Positions 8,768 through 16,937 of a stretch of 64,000 nt of DNA are shown here, piece by piece. Made by a program: the position numbers and the translations under genes. This DNA comes from Pseudomonas sp. dw_612 (GTDB taxonomy: Bacteria > Pseudomonadota > Gammaproteobacteria > Pseudomonadales > Pseudomonadaceae): NCBI RefSeq assembly GCF_018449725.1, contig NZ_JAAVVC010000016.1, positions 1 through 64,000 of the forward strand, in the 5' to 3' direction. Below the pieces are notes generated by a model, which saw nothing but the letters and a program-made list of their open reading frames with translations, had not been told where the DNA came from and ran no database searches. Positions within the stretch are counted from its first letter, which is position 1, and every line of letters begins with the position of its first letter.

Positions 8768-9379
8768 TTGGAACGCATAGCCGTCATCGACTTTGAAACC
8801 ACCGGGATCTCCCCGAGCAGCAGCTGCCGGGCCACGGAAATTGCCGTGGTGATCCTCGAACAGGGGCGCATCGTCGAGCGTTACCAGAGCCTGATGAACG
8901 CCGGCGTGCGCGTGTCGGCCTTCATCGAACAACTCACCGGCATCAGCAACGCCATGCTGCGTACCGCGCCGTCGGCCGAGCAGGTGATGAACGAAGTGAA
9001 TGAGTTCGTCGGCATCACGCCGTTGCTGGCGCACAACGCGGCGTTCGACCAGAAGTTCTGGGATTTTGAACTGGGGCGGATCAAGCGTACGCGGTTGCAG
9101 AGTTTTGCCTGTTCGCTGTTATTGGCCCGTCGGTTGATGCCGGCGGCGCCGAATCACAAGCTCGGGACCCTCACCACGTTCGCCAGTTTGCCCAATACCG
9201 GCAAGGCTCACCGAGCGATGGCCGATGCGGAGATGGCAGCGAACCTGACGACGCATTTGGCTGAGCAACTGCGCCAGCAGCATGGGTTGCGGGAGTTGTC
9301 CCATGATCTGCTCGTTAGCCTGCAGAAGGTGCCGGCGGCGAAGATCAACGAACATCTGAAGCGCCATCGCGGGTTCTGA
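8768..9379 (+). CDS. DnaQ-like DEDDh 3'-5' exonuclease
   Basis: A 203-residue exonuclease domain protein. All five DEDDh residues are present: D8 and E10 in IDFETTG, D94 in HNAAFDQKF, H148 and D153 in AHRAMADAEM. The frame opens at a TTG at 8768, 22 bp after the NYN gene, with a GGAG-like site at 8752-8755; no nearby ATG gives the conserved FETTG start. It lacks the C-terminal extension of DNA polymerase III epsilon that binds alpha, so it is more likely a stand-alone nuclease acting in repair or RNA turnover. Pairing with the NYN nuclease suggests a shared role, which is inference. Confidence 0.88.
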   Translation: MERIAVIDFETTGISPSSSCRATEIAVVILEQGRIVERYQSLMNAGVRVSAFIEQLTGISNAMLRTAPSAEQVMNEVNEFVGITPLLAHNAAFDQKFWDFELGRIKRTRLQSFACSLLLARRLMPAAPNHKLGTLTTFASLPNTGKAHRAMADAEMAANLTTHLAEQLRQQHGLRELSHDLLVSLQKVPAAKINEHLKRHRGF

Positions 9380-9415
9380 CTGATACCCCCTATCTCCCGA
9401 ACATCCCCGAACCTC

Positions 9416-9515
9416 TGTAGGAGCTGCCGAGTGAAACGAGGCTGCGATCTTTTGATCTTGCTTTTAAAAGATCAAGATCAAAAGATCGCAGCCTCGTTTC
9501 ACTCGACAGCTCCTA
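9416..9515. repeat. REP doublet, class B (long stem)
   Basis: Long inverted repeat beginning GTAGGAGCTGCCGAGTGAAA and closing with the complementary TTTCACTCGACAGCTCCTAC. The inner arms read GGCTGCGATCTTTTGATC. It is nearly identical to the element at 10271-10368, and the two bracket the Bro-N gene. Confidence 0.95.
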
Positions 9516-9703
9516 CGCTCCTACGCAATGTCGATCTGTTTAAAGGTGTCTCCGATTCGATGATCGGTCCTACCGAATAATAGGGAATGTCTGTCTTGCC
9601 CCTCTTCTGGGGCATCGATAACCTTTTGAGCGTCGCTGCCAATGCGGTGACCGGGACTGCAAGCCCGAATCTTTGGAGGCACACTTGGTTCGGAGATTCG
9701 CCC

Positions 9704-10252
9704 ATGATCAAAGCTAATCCCAATATCCCTAATAACAGTGCTGGCTCAGATCAGTCTGCAATAGCGCAATCAGCTTCGAGAGAAGCTCACTTCGTCCCCC
9801 AAACATTCATCCGTCACCACATCCAACTAAAAGCACTTTTACTGCACGCAGAAGCCTGGTTTTGCGCTCGCGATATCGGCCGTCTAATGGGCGTGGATAT
9901 CAACGGCCGGTACGCCCTCAAGCTCGACGCCGATCAACGCCGGATGATGTGTTTGTCTGGAAGCGACGACCCTCAGGAAACATTGATGCTGAGTGAGTCC
10001 GGCGTGTACGCGATGTTGGTCTATCACTACTGCCCGGAGAACCGGAATCTGCGGTGTTGGCTGACCCATCATGTGGTGCCGATGCTGCGGGACGGTGGCG
10101 GAGCTGGTTCGAATCAAGCGCCCAGTTTGCGGTTAATGGAATGGGCGGGGGGCACGTTAAGCCTGCTGCATTGGCGAACGGAACCATGGGTTCGTCTGAA
10201 AGACATGCCGTGTTTGCTGGGCGCCGGATATAGCGGCGTTCGCGGATTCTGA
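9704..10252 (+). CDS. Orphan Bro-N domain protein (phage antirepressor-like)
   Basis: The start ATG at 9704 (MIKANPNIPNN) has GGAG at 9692-9695; an open extension back to 9587 shows no domain. In 182 residues the Bro-N fold is recognisable: HIQLKALLLHAEAWFCARDIGRLMG (in two parts, about residues 39-63), then LKLDADQRRMM and LMLSESGVYAMLVYHY with CWLTHHVVPMLR. In phages and baculoviruses Bro-N domains bind DNA and are usually joined to a KilA-C or ANT domain; here the C-terminus is only a short unassigned stretch (LLHWRTEPWVRLKDMPCLLG). No other phage gene is nearby. A DNA-binding regulatory role is inference. Confidence 0.8.
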   Translation: MIKANPNIPNNSAGSDQSAIAQSASREAHFVPQTFIRHHIQLKALLLHAEAWFCARDIGRLMGVDINGRYALKLDADQRRMMCLSGSDDPQETLMLSESGVYAMLVYHYCPENRNLRCWLTHHVVPMLRDGGGAGSNQAPSLRLMEWAGGTLSLLHWRTEPWVRLKDMPCLLGAGYSGVRGF

Positions 10253-10270
10253 CGACACCACTGGACCCCT

Positions 10271-10368
10271 GTAGGAGCTGTCGAGTGAAACGAGGCTGCG
10301 ATCTTTTGATCTTGTTTTTATGGGCAAAGTCAAAAGATCGCAGCCTCGTTTCACTCGACAGCTCCTAC
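10271..10368. repeat. REP doublet, class B (long stem)
   Basis: Inverted repeat GTAGGAGCTGTCGAGTGAAA...TTTCACTCGACAGCTCCTAC, nearly identical to 9416-9515 except in the central loop. Confidence 0.95.
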
Positions 10369-10375
10369 GGGATCG

Positions 10376-10828
10376 CTATTTGCCATTTCCTTCCAACTGC
10401 CCCAACGGCACGCGCTTTTCTATCGCGCTCGACAACACAATCGACGTCTTGCTGAACCCGAACTTGGCCACGCGATTGATCAACGCTTCCAGCTCCGGCA
10501 TCGAGCCCACCGCCGCTTGCATGATCACGCAGGGATCACCGGTCACTCGATGGCACTCGGTCAGTTGCGGGATTTTGATCAGGTCGTCGTAGGTTTTCTG
10601 GTTGCCGTGCTGGTTCAGGCGCAGTTCGATCACGCACTGGATAGGCAGGCCGATTTTCGACATGTCGACTTTGGCCTGGTAACCGGTAATCACCCCGGAT
10701 GCCTCGAGTTTGGCCACGCGCTCGGCCACGGCCGGGGCGGAGAGGTTCACTTTGCGCGCCAGTTCGGCGTAGGACGCGCGACCGTTTTCCAACAGGGCGC
10801 TGAGGAGCATGCGGTCGTACTTGTCCAT
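10376..10828 (-). CDS. Lrp/AsnC family transcriptional regulator
   Basis: A 150-residue protein, the normal Lrp length, starting at the ATG at 10828 (MDKYDRMLL); longer openings upstream run through the divergent promoter region. The N-terminal winged HTH (about 1-60) contains ASYAELARKVNLSAPAVAERVAKLEASGVITGY. The C-terminal RAM/effector domain contains ECHRVTGDPCVIMQAAV, with the G-D-P/Y-D ligand-loop pattern. It is divergent from the EamA exporter gene across 164 bp, an arrangement typical of Lrp regulators that control an adjacent amino acid exporter. The effector is probably an amino acid, but which one is unknown. Confidence 0.92.
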   Translation of the reverse strand: MDKYDRMLLSALLENGRASYAELARKVNLSAPAVAERVAKLEASGVITGYQAKVDMSKIGLPIQCVIELRLNQHGNQKTYDDLIKIPQLTECHRVTGDPCVIMQAAVGSMPELEALINRVAKFGFSKTSIVLSSAIEKRVPLGQLEGNGK

Positions 10829-10992
10829 CGTAAATTCCTGAAAATGATATGACTTTCGAAAGCACGGTTTATCCCACTGATCTCCGTGTTTTGAAAAGTG
10901 TACCGGCGCTATAAACAGGTTTTGTAACTTATTTTTACTGTCTGGCCTTTCTAGAATATCCGATCTCCTTATCCTGCCTGTCGAGCTGCCCA

Positions 10993-11919
10993 ATGCCTGG
11001 CTTACGTCGCTTTCCCTTACCGTTGATCGCCGCTTTTTTCGCGTTGTACGTGATTTGGGGCTCGACGTATCTGGTCATTCGCATCGGCGTGCAGTACTGG
11101 CCACCGTTGATGCTCGGCGGCATTCGCTTTGTGATTGCCGGGACGCTGATGTACGCGTTCCTGCGCTGGCGCGGGTCGCCGGCACCGACCTGGGCGCAGT
11201 GGAAAGCGGCAGGGATCATCGGGATTTTGCTGCTCAGTTTCGGTAACGGCGCGGTGAGTGTGGCCGAACACACGGGCGTGGCGTCCGGCGTTGCCGCGTT
11301 GGCGGTGGCGACGGTGCCGTTGTTTACCTTGCTCTGTGGATATTTCTGGGGCGCGCGTAATACCCGTCTCGAATGGGCCGGGATTGTGCTTGGGCTGATC
11401 GGCATCGCCATGCTCAACCTCGGCTCCAACCTGCAATCGAGCCCATTGGGCGCGGCGCTGTTGGTGTTCGCCGCCGCGACCTGGGCCTTTGGCTCGGTGT
11501 GGAGCAAACACTTGCCGCTGCCCCAGGGCGCGATGGCCAGTGCCGTGGAAATGCTGGTGGGCGGCGTGGTGTTGCTGATCGGCAGTACGGTCAGCGGTGA
11601 ACACCTGGACAGTGTGCCGCCAATTGAAGGCTGGTTCGCGTTGGCTTACCTGATCGGCTTCGGTTCGATCATTGCCTTCAACGCCTACATGTACCTGTTG
11701 AAAAACGTGCGTCCGGCGGCGGCCACCAGTTATGCCTACGTCAATCCGGCGGTGGCGGTGTTGCTGGGGATCGTGTTTGTCGGCGAGAGCATCGGTATCG
11801 AGGAAGCGATCGCCATGGCGGTGATCATCAGTGCCGTGGTGTTGATCGGGTTGCCGCAGTGGCGTCGTGGTCCGGCGCGACCCGTGGTGGTGGCGCCGAC
11901 AGAATCCCGTGTGAATTAG
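10993..11919 (+). CDS. yedA: EamA/DMT-family exporter, YedA-like
   Basis: A 308-residue inner-membrane protein with about ten hydrophobic helices in two EamA repeats. It opens with LIAAFFALYVIWGSTYLVIRIG and ends VVLIGLPQWRRGP, the pattern of YedA-type drug/metabolite exporters. Transported substrate is unknown; amino acids or small toxic metabolites are usual for the family. It is transcribed divergently from the Lrp regulator, which probably controls it. The ATG at 10993 matches the family start although the ribosome site is weak. Confidence 0.87.
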   Translation: MPGLRRFPLPLIAAFFALYVIWGSTYLVIRIGVQYWPPLMLGGIRFVIAGTLMYAFLRWRGSPAPTWAQWKAAGIIGILLLSFGNGAVSVAEHTGVASGVAALAVATVPLFTLLCGYFWGARNTRLEWAGIVLGLIGIAMLNLGSNLQSSPLGAALLVFAAATWAFGSVWSKHLPLPQGAMASAVEMLVGGVVLLIGSTVSGEHLDSVPPIEGWFALAYLIGFGSIIAFNAYMYLLKNVRPAAATSYAYVNPAVAVLLGIVFVGESIGIEEAIAMAVIISAVVLIGLPQWRRGPARPVVVAPTESRVN

Positions 11920-11984
11920 GGTAAACTGCGCGCCATTGCACACTCGTTTTGCACAACCGCTCCGCATTTTCCTACGGTAATCCC

Positions 11985-13316
11985 ATGACTTTCGCCTCCC
12001 TTGGCCTGATCGAACCTTTGCTGCGCTCTCTTGAGACGCTCGGCTACCAGACGCCTACGCCAGTCCAGGCGCAAGCCATTCCGGCGGTGCTGGCCGGTCG
12101 CGACCTGATGGCTGCGGCCCAGACCGGCACCGGCAAAACTGCCGGTTTCGCGCTGCCGCTGCTGCAGTTGCTGGCCATGGAAGGGCCGAAAGTGGCCTCC
12201 AACTCGGTACGCGCGCTGATCCTGGTGCCGACCCGCGAACTGGCCGAACAGGTTCACGAAGCCGTGCGTCAGTACGCCGAGAACCTGCCGCTCAGCACTT
12301 ACGCGGTGTACGGTGGTGTCAGCATCAACCCGCAGATGATGAAGTTGCGCAAAGGTGTTGATGTACTGGTGGCCACGCCCGGGCGTTTGCTCGACCTGTA
12401 TCGTCAGAAGGCCCTCAAGTTCAACCAACTGCAAACCCTGATCCTCGACGAAGCCGATCGCATGCTCGACCTGGGCTTTTCCGAAGAGCTGGGGAATATT
12501 TATCGCGTGTTGCCGAAGCAGCGTCAGACGCTGCTGTTCTCCGCGACCTTCTCCGACGCGATTCGCCTGCTGGCCGGGCAAATGCTCAACGATCCGCTGA
12601 GCATCGAAGTCAGCCCGCGCAACGTGGCGGCCAACACCGTCAAGCAATGGGTTGTGGTGGTGGACAAGAAGCGCAAGCCGGAACTGTTCATTCATTTGCT
12701 GCGCAAGGGCAAATGGAAGCAGGTGCTGGTGTTCGCCAAGACCCGCAACGGCGTGGACGCGCTGGTGGAAAAACTCCAGGGCCTGGGCATCAATGCCGAC
12801 GGCATCCACGGCGACAAACCTCAGGCGACCCGTCAGCGGGCGCTGGATCGGTTCAAAGCCAGTGAGATTCAGATTCTGGTCGCCACTGACGTCGCGGCCC
12901 GTGGTCTGGACATCGAAGACCTGCCATTGGTGGTCAACTTCGACCTGCCGATCGTGGCCGAGGACTACATCCACCGCATCGGCCGTACCGGTCGTGCGGG
13001 CGCTACCGGGGAGGCGATTTCCCTGGTCTGCGCCGATGAAGTGAATCAGCTGTCAGCCATCGAGATGTTGACCCGCCAGACGTTGACCCGCCAGACCGAG
13101 CAGGATTTCGAGCCTGAGCACCGGGTGCCGGATACCGATTCCAGTGGTCAGGTGGTGAAGAAGCCGAAAAAACCGAAGAAGCCAAAGGCCTCCGGCAGCA
13201 AGCGCAATTTGGGTAAATGGGTTGAGAGCGGGGATGCTTCGGCGGTGGAGCCTTCGATCAAGCCTGTGCGCAAAGTGCCGGTGTTTAACACTGGGCCGCG
13301 TAAGAAAAAGCCTTGA
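11985..13316 (+). CDS. rhlE: DEAD-box RNA helicase, RhlE-type
   Basis: A 443-residue helicase starting at ATG 11985 (MTFASLGLIEPLL). The DEAD-box motifs appear in order: Q motif (GYQTPTPVQAQAI), motif I AQTGTGKT, Ia PTRELAEQ, Ib TPGRLLD, II DEADRMLD, III SAT, IV LVFAKT, V VATDVAARGLDIEDL, VI HRIGRTGRAG. The C-terminus is a basic lysine/proline tail (KKPKKPKKPKASGSKRN) likely to bind RNA. RhlE proteins act in ribosome assembly and RNA turnover. Pseudomonads carry several RhlE paralogues, so the symbol denotes the type, not proven orthology. Confidence 0.88.
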   Translation: MTFASLGLIEPLLRSLETLGYQTPTPVQAQAIPAVLAGRDLMAAAQTGTGKTAGFALPLLQLLAMEGPKVASNSVRALILVPTRELAEQVHEAVRQYAENLPLSTYAVYGGVSINPQMMKLRKGVDVLVATPGRLLDLYRQKALKFNQLQTLILDEADRMLDLGFSEELGNIYRVLPKQRQTLLFSATFSDAIRLLAGQMLNDPLSIEVSPRNVAANTVKQWVVVVDKKRKPELFIHLLRKGKWKQVLVFAKTRNGVDALVEKLQGLGINADGIHGDKPQATRQRALDRFKASEIQILVATDVAARGLDIEDLPLVVNFDLPIVAEDYIHRIGRTGRAGATGEAISLVCADEVNQLSAIEMLTRQTLTRQTEQDFEPEHRVPDTDSSGQVVKKPKKPKKPKASGSKRNLGKWVESGDASAVEPSIKPVRKVPVFNTGPRKKKP

Positions 13317-13330
13317 TAGTGTGATCGGCT

Positions 13331-13715
13331 TTAGATCGACCCCTCACCCTAGCCCTCTCCCCAAGGGGGCGAGGGGACTGACCGAGGTGTTCTTGGAGCT
13401 GCATCGACCTGAAAGTCCTGAGTCGAACTCAGGCTTGAAAGCAATGAAGATCGGCTCCCTTTCCCCGCTGGAGTGAGGGGACTGACCGAGGTGTTCTTGG
13501 AGCTGCATCGACCTGAAAGTCCTGAGTCGAACTCAGGCTTGAAAACAATGAGATCGGCTCCCTTTCCCCGCTGGAGCGAGGGAACTGACCAAGTTGTTCT
13601 TAGAGTTACATCGACCTGAAAGTCCTGAGTTGAACTCAGGTTTTGAAAAGCCCCCGATTGGCTCCCTTTCCCCCTCTCCCCATTGGGGAGAGGGCTGGGG
13701 TGAGGGGCTGGATTT
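13331..13715. repeat. Three-copy tandem repeat (104/103 bp period) flanked by CCCTCACCC elements
   Basis: Units begin at 13371, 13475 and 13578. Each carries GACTGACCGAGGTGTTCTTGG-like sequence, a 17-bp palindrome CCTGAGTNNAACTCAGG (13417-13433, 13521-13537, 13624-13640) and ends with GGCTCCCTTTCCCC. Outer arms CCCTCACCCTAGCCCTCTCCCC (from 13341) and its complement GGGGAGAGGGCTGGGGTGAGGGG (13685-13707) make the whole block a large inverted structure. No coding potential is seen; the block fills the gap between rhlE and the convergent flavoprotein gene. Confidence 0.9.
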
Positions 13716-13747
13716 CGAAAGCGCTAAAAGTACTTCAGCCAAACGAA

Positions 13748-14986
13748 TCAAGCCCCTCGCTTCAACCACTCCATCATCCCGAACCCCGCCGCCCGCCCGC
13801 TCGCAAAACACCCGGTCAGCAAATACCCCCCCGTCGGCGCTTCCCAATCCAGCATTTCCCCCGCGCAGAACACGCCAGGCAGTTGCTTGAGCATCAAACG
13901 CTCATCCATCGACTCAAACTTCACCCCTCCCGCACTGCTGATGGCTTCGTCCAGAGGACGGGTTTTCACCAGCGTCAGTGGCAACGCCTTGATCGCTTTG
14001 GCCAGCAAGGCCGGATCGGCATAGGCATCGGCAGCCGTCAGTTCGCGTAGCAGCGCCGCTTTTACCCCGTCGAGCCCGAGCTGGCTGTGCAAGTGTTTGG
14101 ACATCGAGCGTGAACCGCGCGGTTTGCGCAACGCCGCTTCAACTTTATCCACAGGCCGGCCCGGCAACAGATCGATATGGATCGTCGCCGAACCCTGCTG
14201 GTTGATCGCGTCGCGAATCGGCGCCGACAACGCGTAGATCAAACTGCCTTCAATCCCGGTGGCGGTGATCACACATTCTCCGAGACGCGGAATGTCGTCA
14301 TTCAACCCAATGGCGATATTTTTCAGCGGCGCACCGGCGAATTTACTGACCATCAATTCGCTCCAGGCCTGCACCTCGAAGCCGCAATTACTCGGTTGCA
14401 ACGGCGCGAGTCCTACGCCGCGTTGTTCCAGAGGCAACATCCACGCGCCGTCCGAGCCCAGGCGCGACCAACTGCCGCCGCCGAGGGCGAGCAGGGTGGC
14501 GTCGGGTTTAACGATGATTTCGCTGGCGGGACTGTCGATACGCAAATCACCGTGTTCATTCCAACCGAGCCAACGATGGCGGGTGTGGATAACTACGCCG
14601 GCATCGCGCAGGCGTTTGAGCCAGGCGCGGAGCAGGGGCGCGGCCTTCATGTCTGTAGGAAAAACCCGGCCGGAGCTGCCGACAAAGGTTTCGATGCCCA
14701 GGTCGTGAATCCACTGACACAGCGCATCGGCACCGAAGGCTCGCAGCAGCGGGGCCATATGCGGCGCGCGTTCGGCATAGCGCGAAAGGAACGCCGGGTA
14801 GGCTTCGGAGTGGGTGATGTTCATGCCGCCGACGCCGGCCAGCAGGAATTTTCGTCCCACGGACGGCATGCCGTCGTAGAGATCGACTTTGATCCCGGCC
14901 TGGCTCAGTACCTCAGCGGCCATCAGGCCGGCGGGGCCGCCGCCAATGATGGCGACTTGAAAGGGCAGGGCGGCGGATTGGGTCAT
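13748..14986 (-). CDS. HI0933-like FAD-dependent flavoprotein (TIGR03862 type)
   Basis: A 412-residue flavoprotein. The start is the ATG at 14986 (MTQSAALPFQVAIIGGGPAG); a longer opening to 15130 reads through a REP element and is rejected. The N-terminal Rossmann dinucleotide fold is VAIIGGGPAGLMAAEVL, followed by the family block GRKFLLAGVGGMNITHSE. The C-terminal FAD contact is GVFCAGEMLDWEAPTGGYLLTGCFASGRAAG. The family (YhiN/HI0933-like) binds FAD; its substrate and role are not known. It stands alone, convergent with rhlE across the tandem-repeat block. Confidence 0.88.
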   Translation of the reverse strand: MTQSAALPFQVAIIGGGPAGLMAAEVLSQAGIKVDLYDGMPSVGRKFLLAGVGGMNITHSEAYPAFLSRYAERAPHMAPLLRAFGADALCQWIHDLGIETFVGSSGRVFPTDMKAAPLLRAWLKRLRDAGVVIHTRHRWLGWNEHGDLRIDSPASEIIVKPDATLLALGGGSWSRLGSDGAWMLPLEQRGVGLAPLQPSNCGFEVQAWSELMVSKFAGAPLKNIAIGLNDDIPRLGECVITATGIEGSLIYALSAPIRDAINQQGSATIHIDLLPGRPVDKVEAALRKPRGSRSMSKHLHSQLGLDGVKAALLRELTAADAYADPALLAKAIKALPLTLVKTRPLDEAISSAGGVKFESMDERLMLKQLPGVFCAGEMLDWEAPTGGYLLTGCFASGRAAGFGMMEWLKRGA

Positions 14987-15040
14987 GGCGAGAGCTGCGG
15001 CGTGGCTGGATAAGCCGCGCATTCTATCAGTACACATTCC

Positions 15041-15132
15041 CTGTGGGAGCGGGCTTGCTCGCGAAGGGGCCGTGTCAGTCGACATCATTGTTGCCTGACA
15101 CGACGCTTTCGCGAGCAAGCCCCCTCCCACAG
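15041..15132. repeat. REP doublet, class A
   Basis: CTGTGGGAGCGGGCTTGCTC at the left and the inverse GCGAGCAAGCCCCCTCCCAC at the right. It sits just upstream of the flavoprotein gene. Confidence 0.95.
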
Positions 15133-15269
15133 TGGATCACAGGTGTTCATAAAGTAGTGGTCAAAAAACAATCAGTACTCTGCAAGCTACAGACAGCATG
15201 GGCTGTAGGCGCTTTCACTCAGGTTATCCACAGGCAGTTCCACAGGCATTGTGGGTAAAGATTCATACT

Positions 15270-16190
15270 TCAATGACAACCTGATGACTGCCATACCCGG
15301 TGTGCGCTGTGATGGAGGATGCCGTGACGACGGGCCAGGGCCTGGCGGTCCTTGCTGTAGCCGCCGCCGATCACTCCGACTACCGGGATGTCACGGCCCA
15401 GGCAGTGGCGCATCACGCGTTCATCCCGGGCGGCGACGCCTTCATCTGTCAGCTTTAGATAACCTAACGCGTCATCCTTATGCACATCGACCCCGGCGTC
15501 ATACAGCACCAGGTCCGGTTGGTAGAGCGGCAGCAAATAGTTGAGCGCGTCGTCCACTACCTGCAAATAATCCGTGTCGCCCATGCCCTTGGGTAAAGGA
15601 ATGTCCCAGTCACTTTCGGCTTTGCGTGCAGGAAAATTCTTTTCGCAGTGCAGGGAAACGGTGATCGCGTCCGGGGTGTTGTGCAGGATGCGTGCAGTCC
15701 CGTCGCCCTGGTGCACGTCGCAATCGAAGATCAGTACCCGATTCACCCGACCGCTTTCCAGCAGGTAATGGCTGATCACGGCCAGGTCATTGAAGATGCA
15801 GAACCCGGCTGGGTAATCGTAGTGGGCGTGGTGCGTGCCGCCCGCGAGGTGACAGGCCAGTCCATGTTCCAGCGCCTGCTCGGCCGCCAGCAAAGAACCG
15901 CCGACCGCCCGCACCGTGCGCCGGGCCAGGGCTTCGTTCCACGGCAGGCCGAGGCGCCGCTGGTCTTCGCGGGACAACTCGCCGCTCATATAGCGTTCGA
16001 TATACGCAGGGTCATGTGCGAGGGCGAGAATCTCAGCCGGGCACAGTTCCGGGCGCAGCAGGTCGGCGTCCCGGACCAGGCCGCTGTCCACCAGGTGATC
16101 GCGCAGCAGGCGGAATTTGTCCATGGGGAAGCGGTGCTCCGCCGGGAATTCGGGGCTGTAGTCTTCGTGGTAGATCAGCGGCAGTGACAT
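15270..16190 (-). CDS. Histone deacetylase-superfamily (AcuC/HdaH-like) hydrolase
   Basis: A 306-residue zinc hydrolase starting at ATG 16190 (MSLPLIYHEDY). Class hallmarks are the His-His pair in GGTHHAHYD, the zinc ligands in FDCDVHQGDGT, the second metal aspartate in YDAGVDVHKDD, and GVIGGGYS near the C-terminus. Bacterial members deacetylate acetyl-lysine or acetylated polyamines and other small amides. The substrate here cannot be read from sequence. It is divergent from the GNAT acetyltransferase gene across about 70 bp; an acetylase/deacetylase pair sharing a promoter region is suggestive but unproven. Confidence 0.9.
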   Translation of the reverse strand: MSLPLIYHEDYSPEFPAEHRFPMDKFRLLRDHLVDSGLVRDADLLRPELCPAEILALAHDPAYIERYMSGELSREDQRRLGLPWNEALARRTVRAVGGSLLAAEQALEHGLACHLAGGTHHAHYDYPAGFCIFNDLAVISHYLLESGRVNRVLIFDCDVHQGDGTARILHNTPDAITVSLHCEKNFPARKAESDWDIPLPKGMGDTDYLQVVDDALNYLLPLYQPDLVLYDAGVDVHKDDALGYLKLTDEGVAARDERVMRHCLGRDIPVVGVIGGGYSKDRQALARRHGILHHSAHRVWQSSGCH

Positions 16191-16263
16191 GATGAAGTCA
16201 TACAAGAATGAAGGAACGATCCTACCAGCGATGTAGACTCGCGGCATGGACTTGGAGGGCACG

Positions 16264-16833
16264 ATGGAGCCGATACTCGAACTCGAAAGCGCGCGATTGC
16301 TATTGCGGCAGTGGCGCGATGAGGATTTGCCGGCGTTTGCGGCGATGTGTGCCGATCCGCAGGTGATGCGTTATTTTCCCGAGCCCTTGAGTCGATTGGA
16401 AAGTGCTTCGCTGATCGGGCGGATTCGCGGGCATTTTGCCGAGCACGGTTTCGGTCTATGGGCATTGGAGCGCAAGGACAGCGGTGCCTTTATCGGGTTT
16501 ACCGGTTTGGGTGTGGTCGGTTTCGACGCACCCTTCACGCCGGCCACGGAAATCGGCTGGCGCCTGGCCCGGGAGCACTGGGGTCTGGGCTACGCCAGTG
16601 AAGCCGCGTGGACCGCGCTGCGCTGCGGCTTTGACCGGTTGTCGTTGAAAGAGGTGGTGTCGTTCACCACCGAAAGCAACACGCCGTCGCAGAAAGTCAT
16701 GCAAGCCATCGGCATGCAGCATGATTCAGCCGATGACTTCGAGCACCCGAAGCTCGCGCCTGACCATCCGCTGCGTCACCATGTCCTGTACCGCATCACC
16801 CGTGAACAATGGCTGCAAACCTTGCATGGATAA
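16264..16833 (+). CDS. GNAT-family N-acetyltransferase (RimJ/RimL-like)
   Basis: I choose the ATG at 16264 because GGAGG at 16254-16258 sits five bases ahead; an in-frame ATG at 16246 lies before that site. The 189 residues follow the RimJ/RimL-type GNAT pattern: LESARLLLRQWRDEDLPAFA, RYFPEPLSR, the acetyl-CoA loop region EIGWRLAREHWGLGYASEA, and ESNTPSQKVMQAIGM near the C-terminus. It should transfer acetyl from acetyl-CoA to an amine, either a protein N-terminus or a small molecule. It is head-to-head with the deacetylase-like gene. Confidence 0.9.
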   Translation: MEPILELESARLLLRQWRDEDLPAFAAMCADPQVMRYFPEPLSRLESASLIGRIRGHFAEHGFGLWALERKDSGAFIGFTGLGVVGFDAPFTPATEIGWRLAREHWGLGYASEAAWTALRCGFDRLSLKEVVSFTTESNTPSQKVMQAIGMQHDSADDFEHPKLAPDHPLRHHVLYRITREQWLQTLHG

Positions 16834-16937
16834 GCAGGCACGGACGTTTACAATGGTCGCCATTGGCCAGTGCCATTAACTGAATCGACCGCCGCAGCCA
16901 AGACTGCGCGGCATTGCTTTGTGTGAGGAGAGCCTGA

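Noticed and set aside
9704..10252. Prophage or satellite around the Bro-N gene
   Set aside because: Flanking genes are an exonuclease and an Lrp regulator. No integrase, attachment repeat, structural or lysis gene is visible.
13371..13675. Possible CRISPR array (regular repeats)
   Set aside because: Units of about 104 bp follow each other without distinct spacers, only three copies exist, and no cas gene is present.
15043..15258. Short open frames starting MGAGLLAK
   Set aside because: They are translations of class A REP arms (GTGGGAGCGGGCTTGCTCGC), which recur wherever that repeat occurs.
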